DNA from: Deinococcus rubellus
GTDB taxonomy: Bacteria; Deinococcota; Deinococci; Deinococcales; Deinococcaceae
Length of the DNA stretch: 64,000 bases
Direction: 5' to 3'
Assembly: GCF_025244745.1 (NCBI RefSeq)
Contig: NZ_CP104213.1
Span: forward strand, 1,171,501 to 1,235,500
Shown here: positions 47,912 to 55,674 of the stretch, in pieces
Layout: each line of letters opens with the position of its first letter
How positions within the stretch are numbered: the stretch's first letter is position 1
The notes under the pieces: model-generated
Seen by the model: the letters and a program-made list of their open reading frames with translations, nothing else
What the model was told of the DNA's origin: nothing
Database searches by the model: none
Program-made: the position numbers and the translations under genes

Positions 47912-48858
47912 ACTGTGGCCTCAGTTTGCTTGCCGGTGATGCGGTCAATCTCGCTGAGGTCCTCGGCGCTGAGCTGCCACGAGGCTGCGGCCACGTTCTG
48001 CTCGATCTGCTCCGGGCGGGTGGCCCCGGCGATCACGCTGCTGACCACGGGCTGCGCGGCCAGCCAGCTGAAGGCCAGTTCGAGCAGATTGTGCCCCTTT
48101 TGCTCGGCAAACGAGCGTAGCGCGGCCACCCTGTCCCAGTTCTGCGGCGTCATGTAGCGGTCCTGCGCGCCCTGCGACGAGGCGAAGCGGGTGCCCTCGG
48201 GAATCTGGCCCGGCTGGTACTTGCCGCTCAGGAGGCCGCTGGCCAGCGGGAAGTACGGCAGCAGGCCCATGTCCAGGTCGCTTAGCACCGGAATCAGCTC
48301 GGCCTCGATGTCCCGCACCAGCAGGCTGTACTCGTCCTGGGCGCAGATGAACGGTGTCTGCCCCTTCTCTCTTGTGAGGCGGGCGGCTTCCTGCACCTGC
48401 GCGGCGCTGAGGTTCGAGCAGCCCACTGCCCGCACCACGCCTTCCCTGACCAGCTCGTCGAGTGTGCCGAGTGTATCGGCCAGTGGCGTCTCGGAATCGG
48501 GGGTGTGGAGCTGATAGAGGTCGAGGTAGTCGGTGCCCAGGCGCTTGAGACTGGCGGCCAGCGCCCGGCGGATGTAGGCCGGGGCCGCGCCCTTGCCCGC
48601 TTCGCCCATGTCATGCCCGAACTTGCTGGCCAGGATGATGGCCCCACGCTCCTTACCCAGCGCCCTGCCGAGCATCTCCTCCGAGCCGCCCCGGTTACCG
48701 TAGACGTCGGCGGTGTCGAACAGCGTGATGCCCTGCGAGAGCGCGGCCCTCACCACCGTATTGGTGGCTGTCTGATCGAGCCGCGCGCCGAAGTTGTTGC
48801 AGCCCAGGCCCACTGCTGAGACTTTGGGGCCGTTCTTGCCGAGTGTGCGTTGTTCCAT
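47908..48858 (-). CDS. aldo/keto reductase
   Basis: NADPH-dependent reductase of aldehydes and ketones with a TIM-barrel fold. The catalytic tetrad is visible: Asp and Tyr in FDTADVYGNRGGSEEMLGRAL (about 47-67), Lys in ILASKFG and His in YQLHTPD. The start MEQRTLGKNGPKVSAVGLGC is the standard family opening. The length of 316 residues fits the AKR11/12-like general stress group. The substrate is unknown. Its TAA overlaps the end of ade on the other strand. Confidence 0.92.
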   Translation of the reverse strand: MEQRTLGKNGPKVSAVGLGCNNFGARLDQTATNTVVRAALSQGITLFDTADVYGNRGGSEEMLGRALGKERGAIILASKFGHDMGEAGKGAAPAYIRRALAASLKRLGTDYLDLYQLHTPDSETPLADTLGTLDELVREGVVRAVGCSNLSAAQVQEAARLTREKGQTPFICAQDEYSLLVRDIEAELIPVLSDLDMGLLPYFPLASGLLSGKYQPGQIPEGTRFASSQGAQDRYMTPQNWDRVAALRSFAEQKGHNLLELAFSWLAAQPVVSSVIAGATRPEQIEQNVAAASWQLSAEDLSEIDRITGKQTEATV

Positions 48859-48947
48859 ACCCCCATGCTGGGCTGCCCGGATGCGCCGGGCGTGAGCAGG
48901 ATCTAAAAAGAGCAGGGTCTAAAAGGGGCGTGGCCTGTTGGCGCGGG

Positions 48948-50126
48948 TCAGCGGAGGTCCAGGTCAGCGAAGTAAGGGCCGTGAGGATCGGCCAGGCGGC
49001 GCAGTTCGGTGTAAGTCAGTGTGACCGCCTCGGCGCAGGCGGCGACCACATGCGGCAGGAAGGTGGGAACGAGCGTCAGCCCACTGGGGGTCAGCCAGCC
49101 GGTGAAGGCGGGGCCGTCGGCGGCGTTGGGTGCGCCAGTCTTGACAGCGTCCAGGCAATCGGCCCCCTGCGCTTTGGGGTACTTCGTGGTGTAGCGCTCG
49201 AATTGTTTCTGTGCGTTTAGCCCCGGCCATAGCGCTGCGAACTTGACCATCTGCCCGCTTTGCCGGTCCAGAATCAGGCCGGTATCGAAGTTGTCGGGGT
49301 GCGCTCCGCCGCAGTAGTAGTTGGCGCTCTCGTGCAGGCTCACGAGCCGGGGCGTCAGCCGGGTCACGGCGGCGTCAAGCGTGAAGCCGTCGCCCTGGTC
49401 GGACGGACTGTCGCCGATTTGCGCCTTGCAGTCGAGGGCGGCGGCGGCGGCCAGCAGTTGCCGGTCTTGCAGCGCGCCGCTCAGGGCCGCTGGCGCACCC
49501 GCCACGCGCGGATAGACGATGCCGGTCAGTGGCTCGCGGACAGCACCCATGGTTGCTCCGCCCGTCACTCTTGCCCAGGCGGTGTTGAGTTTGAGGAAGG
49601 TCAGCGGCTGCTCGGCGCGTAACTGGCGCAGGCCCGGCGTGTTGAGGAGCTTCAGCGGCAGCGCCTTCACCTTCAGTGGCGCGAGGCTCACGGCCAGGCG
49701 TCTGCCCTGTAAATTTTTGCCTTGCAGACTCTTCCATTCCCCCGTGAGGTGCTGCCCTGCGGCGTGGTTCAGGGTCAGGCAGCCGGTCGTTTGCAGCCCC
49801 TTCTCCGGTCCGGCCCAGACCTCCTCGGCCAGCACCAAGGCGCTGCCCCGGTGGCTGCCGCGCAGGGCCAGGTCAATCTGGCGTGAGGCGTAGAAGTAAG
49901 CGCCCACCGCGTCGTCGTCCGTGCCGGGGACTTTGAGTTGCAGGGTGACGCGCTGCTGGCCGAGCGTGCCGCTGTAGATTCCTGGTGCAAACCAGCCGGG
50001 CAGCCCTGCCTGACCGCCGCACAGGGGCGCTGGGGTGGGCGGGGCGGCTTGCACGGACGAACACAGGCCAGCGACAGCGGCCAGCCCGAATGTCCAGACG
50101 GCGGCCCGTTCGTTTACCAGTGTCAT
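48948..50126 (-). CDS. secreted protein with RsiV/DUF3298-like C-terminal domain
   Basis: The signal peptide is MTLVNERAAVWTFGLAAVAGLCSSVQA. The mature N-terminal part (about 28-150) is beta-rich with a PGIYSGTLGQQRVTLQLKV repeat-like strand pattern. The C-terminal half shows LVSLHESANYYCGGAHPDNF, GLILDRQSGQMVKFAALWPG and LTYTELRRL, which resembles DUF3298/RsiV, a lysozyme-binding type fold where TGGAHP is conserved. Function is unknown; a cell-surface role is inferred. ATG 50126 follows TAAACT by six bases. Confidence 0.75.
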   Translation of the reverse strand: MTLVNERAAVWTFGLAAVAGLCSSVQAAPPTPAPLCGGQAGLPGWFAPGIYSGTLGQQRVTLQLKVPGTDDDAVGAYFYASRQIDLALRGSHRGSALVLAEEVWAGPEKGLQTTGCLTLNHAAGQHLTGEWKSLQGKNLQGRRLAVSLAPLKVKALPLKLLNTPGLRQLRAEQPLTFLKLNTAWARVTGGATMGAVREPLTGIVYPRVAGAPAALSGALQDRQLLAAAAALDCKAQIGDSPSDQGDGFTLDAAVTRLTPRLVSLHESANYYCGGAHPDNFDTGLILDRQSGQMVKFAALWPGLNAQKQFERYTTKYPKAQGADCLDAVKTGAPNAADGPAFTGWLTPSGLTLVPTFLPHVVAACAEAVTLTYTELRRLADPHGPYFADLDLR

Positions 50127-50132
50127 GCGGCC

Positions 50133-50138
50133 AGTTTA
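50133..50138 (-). promoter_or_regulatory. leaderless -10 hexamer for the RsiV-like gene
   Basis: TAAACT lies six bases before ATG 50126. Confidence 0.5.
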
Positions 50139-50149
50139 GCCTGCACTCC

Positions 50150-50926
50150 TCAGCCCGGATCGCCGCGCACCGTCATCTCGCCGCTTTCCAGCAATTCGGC
50201 CTCACCCTCGCCGAAGTCGCTGTGCTGCTCGGCCCAGTGGACCGCCGCTGCGATATCGTAGGTCACGGTCCGGAAGTCGGCGGTCCAGCGCCCGCTTCGG
50301 CGCTCCAGCAGGGTCCAGCGGGCGCGGGGATCGCCGTCCACCTGATCTGACACCGCCCCAGCGTTGATGACCAGCGTGTCGCCCACCCGCGTGCTGCCGG
50401 GGCGGTGGGTGTGGCCGCAGACCACCATGTCCGCCGCGAGCGGTTCCAGCATCCGGCGCAGCTCACGCGGATCGCGGCTGCGGTAGAAGCCGGTGTTCGG
50501 CCCGGTGATCTGCCAGACCCACAGCAGGCTTTCCCAGGCCGAGTCGGGCGTGCCGTGACAGGCCAGCACCCCTTCGACCTGCACCGTCAGCGGCAAATCG
50601 GCCAGGTGCGCCAGGGCTGCTGGGGCAAGCTGCGCCCCCAGCCACGCGCCGTACTTCCGGCTCAGCGGACTGCGCCGCCCGCCGGGCCACAGCTTCTCCT
50701 CGTTGTTGCCCCGCACCTCCACCGCGCCCAGTTCGGCTTGCAGGGCGTAGGCGCGTGCCGGATCGGCGGCCCCCTCCACCTGATCGCCCAGATTGAGAAT
50801 GAGGTCGGGTGCGGTAGCACGTACATCTTGCAGAACCGATTCGAGAGCAAAGGCGTTGCCGTGAACGTCGCTGATCAGGGCCAGGCGCAGAGGTGTGGTG
50901 GGCGGGTGCGGGGGCGAGGCAGACAC
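50150..50926 (-). CDS. metallophosphoesterase, YfcE-like calcineurin fold
   Basis: The two-metal phosphoesterase motifs are in order: LALISDVHGNAFALESVL (about residues 13-30), LILNLGDQVEG, EVRGNNEEK (the usual GNHD/E box with Asn for His), LACHGTPDSAWESLL and VVCGHTHRPGSTRVGDTLVINAGAV. The Asn in GNNE is common in this subgroup. The substrate is unknown, perhaps a nucleotide or phosphodiester. The GTG at 50926 lies seven bases after TAGGCT. It diverges from dcd with 40 bases between starts. Confidence 0.88.
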   Translation of the reverse strand: MSASPPHPPTTPLRLALISDVHGNAFALESVLQDVRATAPDLILNLGDQVEGAADPARAYALQAELGAVEVRGNNEEKLWPGGRRSPLSRKYGAWLGAQLAPAALAHLADLPLTVQVEGVLACHGTPDSAWESLLWVWQITGPNTGFYRSRDPRELRRMLEPLAADMVVCGHTHRPGSTRVGDTLVINAGAVSDQVDGDPRARWTLLERRSGRWTADFRTVTYDIAAAVHWAEQHSDFGEGEAELLESGEMTVRGDPG

Positions 50927-50933
50927 GCCGCTC

Positions 50934-50939
50934 AGCCTA
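50934..50939 (-). promoter_or_regulatory. leaderless -10 hexamer for the phosphoesterase gene
   Basis: TAGGCT lies seven bases before GTG 50926. Confidence 0.5.
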
Positions 50940-50954
50940 CCTTGCGGGGCCCGC

Positions 50955-50960
50955 TAGACT
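50955..50960 (+). promoter_or_regulatory. leaderless -10 hexamer for dcd
   Basis: TAGACT lies six bases before ATG 50967, only 15 bases from the opposing hexamer at 50934-50939. Confidence 0.5.
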
Positions 50961-50966
50961 GCTGAA

Positions 50967-51527
50967 ATGAGCATCCTTCCCGATTGGCGGATTCGTGAGC
51001 TGGCCCTGGGCGGCATGATTGAGCCGTTCGAGGACCGTCTGGTCCGCACTGCCGAGAACCAGCAGGTCATCAGCTACGGGCTGAGCAGCTTCGGTTACGA
51101 TCTGCGCTGCGCCGACGAGTGGAAGATCTTCACCAACGTCAACAGCGCCGTTGTCGATCCCAAGCATTTCGACGAGCGCAGCTTTGTGGACGTGCAGGCC
51201 AACGAGATCCTTATTCCTCCCAACTCGTTCGCGCTGGCCCGCAGCCTCGAATACATGCGGATTCCTGACAATGTGATGGTGGTGGCACTGGGCAAATCGA
51301 CGTATGCCAGGTGCGGACTCGTCGCCAACGTCACCCCGCTGGAACCCGGCTGGGAAGGCCACGTCACCCTCGAATTCTCCAACACCACCCCGCTTCCGGC
51401 CAAGATGTACGCCTTCGAGGGCTGCGTGCAACTCCTGTTTTTTGAGGGTGAGCGCCCCGAGGTGACCTACCGTGACCGGGCCGGAAAGTACCAGGGCCAG
51501 CGCGGCGTCACCTTGCCCAAGCTTTAA
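50967..51527 (+). CDS. dcd: dCTP deaminase
   Basis: Dcd deaminates dCTP to dUTP, feeding thymidylate synthesis. The trimeric dUTPase-like fold shows [20 protein letters not shown] at the start, [36 protein letters not shown] and [18 protein letters not shown] with the catalytic glutamate near residue 138. [24 protein letters not shown] is the conserved C-terminal strand and lid. At 186 residues it is complete; bifunctional dCTP deaminase/dUTPase cannot be excluded. A TAGACT hexamer lies six bases before the ATG. Confidence 0.95.
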   Translation: MSILPDWRIRELALGGMIEPFEDRLVRTAENQQVISYGLSSFGYDLRCADEWKIFTNVNSAVVDPKHFDERSFVDVQANEILIPPNSFALARSLEYMRIPDNVMVVALGKSTYARCGLVANVTPLEPGWEGHVTLEFSNTTPLPAKMYAFEGCVQLLFFEGERPEVTYRDRAGKYQGQRGVTLPKL

Positions 51528-51591
51528 TTTCTGAACGTACCTTGAGCAAAGCGCCAGCGACCCCTCGGTGTTGGCCCCCAGACTGATCGGT

Positions 51592-51813
51592 ATGCCTGAC
51601 AAAGACGACAAGAACAAGGGTCACACCAGCCTGCCCGACCAGTACGACCGCACCAAGACGGAAGTCGCCGAGATCGAGGACGGCCACAAGCCTTCTTTCA
51701 AGTCGGCCAACGACCGCGAAGCCGAAGCGCCCCGCAACAACGAGCACGAGGGTGTCAAGGCGAAAAAGGACCTGGAAGAGGCCCGCAGCGTCCCCGCATC
51801 CAAACAGGGCTGA
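51592..51813 (+). CDS. small hydrophilic, probably disordered protein
   Basis: This 73-residue protein is dominated by Lys, Asp, Glu, Asn, Ser and Ala, with no cysteine or tryptophan and almost no hydrophobic cluster. It is probably intrinsically disordered, with one short helix-prone stretch (KAKKDLEEARS). No signal peptide or family is seen. CAGACT lies seven bases before ATG 51592, a near match to the leaderless hexamer. A terminator follows at 51836. It is similar in character, not in sequence, to proteins at 22403 and 54601. Confidence 0.65.
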   Translation: MPDKDDKNKGHTSLPDQYDRTKTEVAEIEDGHKPSFKSANDREAEAPRNNEHEGVKAKKDLEEARSVPASKQG

Positions 51814-51835
51814 TTTCAACATTTCCATTCAGCGA

Positions 51836-51860
51836 AGCGCCTCTCAGGGGGCGCTTTTTG
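51836..51860 (+). terminator. intrinsic terminator after the small hydrophilic protein gene
   Basis: AGCGCC (51836-51841) pairs with GGCGCT (51850-51855), followed by TTTTT. It lies five bases before the convergent yraN stop. Confidence 0.75.
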
Positions 51861-51864
51861 CTGG

Positions 51865-52203
51865 CTACTCGATGGGCGTGATGCTCAGCACCCCGCTGGC
51901 TGCCTCACCCTCGATGCTGACGACTTGTAGCAGGCACGGCAGATCATCGCGGCCCTGCTCACGGAAGAGGTAGGTCAGGGCCGCCCGCTGCATGAGTTCG
52001 AGCTTGCGCAATGTCACACTTTCCAGAGCGCTGCCGTATCTGGCGCTACGGCGCTGCCTCACCTCGCTGAACACGAACACCCCGCCCAGCCGGGTGACCA
52101 GATCGATCTCGCCGCCGGGAATGCGGTAGTTGCGGGCCAGCAGCGTGTGGCCCTGTTCCAGCAAGGCGGCCAGGGCGCGGTTCTCGGCGTCGGCTCCTTT
52201 CAT
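51865..52203 (-). CDS. yraN: YraN/UPF0102 endonuclease-like protein
   Basis: YraN proteins have a restriction-endonuclease-like fold. [45 protein letters not shown] (positions about 8-52) contains the GEIDL and E-V-R-x-R core where the family usually has E-V-K-x-R. The length of 112 residues is typical. Holliday-junction processing has been suggested for the family but the role is not settled. ATG 52203 has ACGACT upstream, a poor match to the leaderless hexamer. Confidence 0.88.
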   Translation of the reverse strand: MKGADAENRALAALLEQGHTLLARNYRIPGGEIDLVTRLGGVFVFSEVRQRRSARYGSALESVTLRKLELMQRAALTYLFREQGRDDLPCLLQVVSIEGEAASGVLSITPIE

Positions 52204-52233
52204 GCCGCTCAGTCGTAGGTGGCCAGACAGACG

Positions 52234-52264
52234 AACACCCCCAGATTCCGAGCTGGGGGGTGTT
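52234..52264. terminator. strong hairpin between yraN and the next gene
   Basis: ACACCCCCAG (52235-52244) pairs with CTGGGGGGTGT (52253-52263), with one bulged G, around an eight-base loop. It follows the stop of the gene at 52290 on the minus strand. No T run is present, so termination is uncertain. Confidence 0.45.
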
Positions 52265-52289
52265 CCGAACGACTCAAAAAGGCTCTGTC

Positions 52290-52613
52290 TCAGCGCTGGG
52301 GTGGCGTGCCGTCCTGGGAGCGCGAACCGCCGCGCCCACCCTGGCCGTCCATCCGCTGATTCATCTGACTGAGGTCGATGATGCGCGCTCCGCCCCGTGT
52401 GTCCTTGATCACAGCGAACCTGGCTCCCGCCGGGGCCTGGGCCGCGAGGGGGTTCTGGCGCTGGCCCACCGCCTGTGCCGGTCCAGGGGCCGCAGCCTGC
52501 CTGGGCGGCATCAGCTTGACGGTGCCGATCAGCTTGCCGCCCTCCAGCGGGTCGCCGCTGTAGTAGCTGACTTTCAGGTTCGCCATTCTGTTGGCCGGGC
52601 CACGCTGACCCAT
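52290..52613 (-). CDS. unknown Gln/Gly/Pro-rich small protein
   Basis: The clean core begins at [20 protein letters not shown] and continues [12 protein letters not shown], then a Pro/Ala/Gln linker, [27 protein letters not shown] and a Gly/Arg/Gln tail. Likely starts are ATG 52613 or ATG 52586. The best ribosome binding site in the area (GGAGGT, 5 bases before ATG 52663-52661) drives a different frame of 29 codons that ends just inside this gene. The longer upstream sequence in the main frame is also Gln/Gly rich, so a small lesion near the start is possible. No family recognised. Confidence 0.55.
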   Translation of the reverse strand: MGQRGPANRMANLKVSYYSGDPLEGGKLIGTVKLMPPRQAAAPGPAQAVGQRQNPLAAQAPAGARFAVIKDTRGGARIIDLSQMNQRMDGQGGRGGSRSQDGTPPQR

Positions 52614-52783
52614 CTGGCCCTGGCCCTGTGCTGGGCCTTGCGAATTGTCGTGGGCTGAATCATGGTGAACCTCCGTTGGGGTGGGGAAAGCCGCTGGCCT
52701 TCCTTGACCACCAGCTTGGGGTTGACTGGCGAAGACGGGCCGCACGCGCCGTGGAGGTTTGGCGTAGGGTGGGGTGTGGTCCT

Positions 52784-53290
52784 TCACAACGTCAGCTGCA
52801 GATGCAGTTCGGTTAGCGGTATTCCAGCTTGCCGAAGCGCGTCAGGCTGCACCCCCCAGACGGTGAAGCCCAGCTTCCCGTAGAGGGTGCGGGCGGCAAG
52901 CTGGGTGTCGGTGACGCTCAGGCCCAGCACGTCCAGTCCCGGTAGCTGCCGCGCTTGCCGGATCAGTTCGCCGAGCAGGGATGCCGCCGCACCCTGCCCG
53001 CGCGCTCCTGGGGCCATGTACACGCCCATCACCTCGGCACGGTGACGCTGCTTGGGCCGCTCCGCTCTTGCCAGGGTGGCGATGCCGACGAGTTCTGCGC
53101 CCGCGAAAGCGCCCAGCGTGAAAGCCGTCTTGGAGGGGGTCAACTGCCCTGCGATGTCGGCCAGGGACCGGGCGGCAAATTCGTCTGCGCTGGTCAGATA
53201 AGCGGCGGGGTCTTCGGTGAGGGCGCGCAACCGCAGCGGGCGGTAGAGGGCGGCGTCTTCGGCTTGCAAGCAGCGAATCGTGGGCGACAT
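52784..53290 (-). CDS. GNAT family N-acetyltransferase
   Basis: The protein has TIRCLQAEDAALYRPLRLRALTEDPAAYL at its start, a form common in acetyltransferases of the RimI-like group, then FAGAELVGIATL in the central sheet and the acetyl-CoA loop VYMAPGARGQGAAASLLGEL (about 92-111). LGLSVTDTQLAARTLYGKLGFTVWG completes the fold. The substrate is unknown. ATG 53290 is preferred: CAGACT lies six bases upstream. An ATG at 53305 would add five residues. It overlaps the 3' end of nothing but lies close to the Gln-rich gene. Confidence 0.87.
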   Translation of the reverse strand: MSPTIRCLQAEDAALYRPLRLRALTEDPAAYLTSADEFAARSLADIAGQLTPSKTAFTLGAFAGAELVGIATLARAERPKQRHRAEVMGVYMAPGARGQGAAASLLGELIRQARQLPGLDVLGLSVTDTQLAARTLYGKLGFTVWGVQPDALRQAGIPLTELHLQLTL

Positions 53291-53351
53291 TGGCCCAGTC
53301 TGCATCCTGCCGATGTAATGCTCCGTCAGCGATCGGGAGGTAAATCAGGCT

Positions 53352-53361
53352 TGTGTACACA
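53352..53361. promoter_or_regulatory. 10-base palindrome TGTGTACACA
   Basis: A perfect palindrome upstream of the lipoprotein gene at 53478 and of the divergent acetyltransferase gene. It could be an operator, but no second site is seen and the regulator is unknown. Confidence 0.3.
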
Positions 53362-53477
53362 TTTCATGAGAAGGGCAGCAATGGTTTGGGGCTGGCCCAT
53401 GCTCTCCGCAGCCGTTAAGGTGAGTCAAGTCCCGCTTTCTCAAGTCAGCTCTTTCTCTTTACAGGAGGTTACTTATC

Positions 53478-53945
53478 ATGCAGAAAATCCTTGCTCTGGC
53501 CGTCCTCGGCGCTTCGCTCTCGGCCTGCACCCTGGTCGGCAACCCCACCACCAAAGATGTCAGCGGCAACCTGATCGGCTTCCCCAGTGGCACGAACCTG
53601 AGGCTGGCGGTGGTCGGCTACAGCAACGGCAACTACACCGCCGACGGCAGCGAATCGCAGATCATCGACCGCTACCTTACCAATGGTTTTATTCTCGATT
53701 TGCCTAAGACGCTCGGCTACGGCACTTACCGGGTGGTGGTGTTCAAGGACGCCAACAACAACAACCGCCTCGATACCGGCGATACGGTGGTAAGCCGCAC
53801 CAATACCAAGCTGTTGGTTCATGCCCAGCGCGAGAACCAGTACTATTCCGGCATCAAGGCGGGCTGGAACGTCTACGACACCGGCAACGGCGGTTCTTCG
53901 AGCCTGGCCCTCAACAATTACGATCTGCAATACAACGGCAACTAA
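53478..53945 (+). CDS. putative lipoprotein with transthyretin-like pattern
   Basis: The signal peptide MQKILALAVLGASLSAC ends in a lipobox (LSAC), so Cys17 is probably lipidated. The 139-residue mature protein is beta-rich. YGTYRVVVFKDANNNNRLDTGDTVV contains a calcium-loop-like Asp/Asn stretch often seen in exported carbohydrate- or envelope-associated domains. No enzyme motif is visible. It has an AGGAGG site before the ATG and a terminator after. Related small lipoproteins lie at 19287 and 59611. Confidence 0.75.
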   Translation: MQKILALAVLGASLSACTLVGNPTTKDVSGNLIGFPSGTNLRLAVVGYSNGNYTADGSESQIIDRYLTNGFILDLPKTLGYGTYRVVVFKDANNNNRLDTGDTVVSRTNTKLLVHAQRENQYYSGIKAGWNVYDTGNGGSSSLALNNYDLQYNGN

Positions 53946-53962
53946 AGTCTCTTTAGCGTAGT

Positions 53963-53991
53963 GCCCCGGTGGAGTCATGGCCGGGGCTTTT
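53963..53991 (+). terminator. intrinsic terminator after the lipoprotein gene
   Basis: GCCCCGG (53963-53969) pairs with CCGGGGC (53981-53987), followed by TTTTGC. Confidence 0.8.
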
Positions 53992-54025
53992 GCTTTGGCC
54001 TGTGGTTGTGCCCGACAATGCCGCT

Positions 54026-54499
54026 ATGGCTTCTCCCGAAAATCCGTCGTCCACCTCCAACACCCGCAGCGGCAAACATCAGGTGGCACTGATCGCCCAC
54101 GACAAGAAGAAACTCGAACTGGCGCTGTTTGCCCTCAGCCACCGCGAACTGCTCTCCCGCTTTCATCTGGTCGCCACTGGCACCACTGGCAGCATCCTGC
54201 AAAAGCAGACCGGACTCAAGGTGGAGCGGGTGCTCTCGGGGCCACTGGGCGGTGATCAGCAGATCGGGGCCAGAATCGCTCTGGAGCAGGTGAGGGCGGT
54301 CTTCTTTTTCCGTGACCCGCTGACCGCCCAGCCGCACGAACCCGACGTGAGCGCCCTGGTGCGGCTGTGCGACGTTCACGATATTCCGCTGGCAACCAAC
54401 CCTGCCAGCGCTGAGGCGCTGATCCTGTGGCTGGCACGCGAGGAGGCGCAGGCGGACGCGGCGGGCGCTGTTTCATCTTTGTCGGGGCAAGGGCGCTGA
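54026..54499 (+). CDS. mgsA: methylglyoxal synthase
   Basis: MgsA converts dihydroxyacetone phosphate to methylglyoxal and phosphate, a bypass of lower glycolysis under phosphate stress. After 18 variable Ser/Asn residues the fold begins with [18 protein letters not shown]. Conserved sites are [17 protein letters not shown] (phosphate loop), [33 protein letters not shown] (catalytic Asp) and [17 protein letters not shown]. At 157 residues it is complete. GACAAT, a weak -10 hexamer, lies six bases before ATG 54026. Confidence 0.93.
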   Translation: MASPENPSSTSNTRSGKHQVALIAHDKKKLELALFALSHRELLSRFHLVATGTTGSILQKQTGLKVERVLSGPLGGDQQIGARIALEQVRAVFFFRDPLTAQPHEPDVSALVRLCDVHDIPLATNPASAEALILWLAREEAQADAAGAVSSLSGQGR

Positions 54500-54600
54500 C
54501 GGCGTTCGGTGCCGTGTGTTAGGTGACCTCGCCCCGGCCGCCGGAATTCGCTGGCGTGGGTCTGGAGGTTCGGAGCAGTGCAGTTCCAGTGATCCTGTCT

Positions 54601-54774
54601 TCAGCCGTCTTCGTTGTCCGGTTCGTGCTGGCTGCCGCGCTCCGGGTTGGTGAGGCCCTGGAAACGGGCATGAGACTCGGTAGGCGTCTCGTTATCGCTC
54701 TCCAGAGGGCCAGTGTCCACACCGCTGATCAGGATTTCGCCTGCCCGCTCGGGGGCCTCACTCGGTTGTGTCAT
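54601..54774 (-). CDS. 57-residue acidic, probably disordered protein
   Basis: The frame opens at ATG 54774, six bases after TAGAAT (with GGAGGC also in the spacer), and ends at TGA 54603-54601. The 57 residues are rich in Glu, Pro, Ser, Thr, Gly and Asn (EAPERAGE, LESDNETPTES, EPDNEDG at the end), without cysteine, tryptophan, tyrosine or lysine. It is probably intrinsically disordered. I recognise no family. The strong start signals make it likely to be real despite its size. Confidence 0.55.
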   Translation of the reverse strand: MTQPSEAPERAGEILISGVDTGPLESDNETPTESHARFQGLTNPERGSQHEPDNEDG

Positions 54775-54780
54775 GCCTCC

Positions 54781-54786
54781 ATTCTA
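54781..54786 (-). promoter_or_regulatory. leaderless -10 hexamer for the 57-residue protein gene
   Basis: TAGAAT lies six bases before ATG 54774. Confidence 0.45.
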
Positions 54787-54948
54787 CACGGCCCCGGCGC
54801 TTTATTCTGCTTTGACGTGAATGGTTGAATGTGCCCGAACGAATTTCGCCAGCAGCCTTGAGGCTGGCTCCACCGAGTGTTCAGCCAGCCTCCAGACAGT
54901 AAGCCAACTCCGGGCAGCGCGGCGCGGCGGCGGTGCACAGTGACCGCC

Positions 54949-55674
54949 ATGACCAACCAAGAATCGCGTGGAGCAGTCTTCCAACCCACCGAAAAGTGGA
55001 CGCTGGTGGCCCTGGGTACGGGTCTGGCGGCGCTGGGCCTGCGCGGCGGCCTGACGCACAAGCTGGGGATAGGGCGGCTGGCCCTGACTGGAACCGGGGC
55101 CGGGCTGGTGGCGGTGGCCCTGCGCGGCACGAACCCGCTCGGCACGGCCCTGAAAATCCGTGAGAACACCCAGGGCGAGACGCTGGTGAGCGACGCGGTG
55201 ACGGTGGGCCAGCCGCCGGAAGCGCTCTACGCCGTCTGGAGAAGGCTGGAGAACCTGCCCGCGCTAATGAGCCACCTCCAGGAAGTCAGGGTGTTGGAGG
55301 GGGGCCGCTCACGCTGGACCGTCAAGGGGCCGCTGGGCGACGTGAGCTGGGACGCTGAACTCACCGCCGACGAACCGGGCAAGCGCCTGGCCTGGCGGTC
55401 CCTGCCGGGGGCCGACATCGAGAACAGCGGCGAGGTGCTGTTCCGGCCCGCGCCGGGCGAACGCGGCACCGAGGTGGTGGTGCGCCTGAAGTACAGAGCG
55501 CCGGGCAGCACAGTGGGGCCGGTCATCGCCCGAATGCTGGGTCAGGAACCCTCGCAGCAACTCAGGGACGATCTGATGCGTTTCAAGCGCGAGCAGGAAC
55601 TCGGTTTCCACCCGACCACCCAGGGTCAGAGCAGTGGGCGGGCCAAAGCACCTGCCAATGGAGGTGTCAAATGA
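54949..55674 (+). CDS. SRPBCC (polyketide cyclase-like) protein
   Basis: Residues about 18-65 are hydrophobic with two Gly/Leu-rich segments that could be one or two membrane helices ([30 protein letters not shown]). An SRPBCC domain follows (about 80-225): [72 protein letters not shown] and [18 protein letters not shown]. This layout resembles YgaP-like/DUF2892-linked cyclase proteins; ligand is unknown. Its stop overlaps the dehydrogenase start, and both are likely one operon. Confidence 0.82.
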   Translation: MTNQESRGAVFQPTEKWTLVALGTGLAALGLRGGLTHKLGIGRLALTGTGAGLVAVALRGTNPLGTALKIRENTQGETLVSDAVTVGQPPEALYAVWRRLENLPALMSHLQEVRVLEGGRSRWTVKGPLGDVSWDAELTADEPGKRLAWRSLPGADIENSGEVLFRPAPGERGTEVVVRLKYRAPGSTVGPVIARMLGQEPSQQLRDDLMRFKREQELGFHPTTQGQSSGRAKAPANGGVK

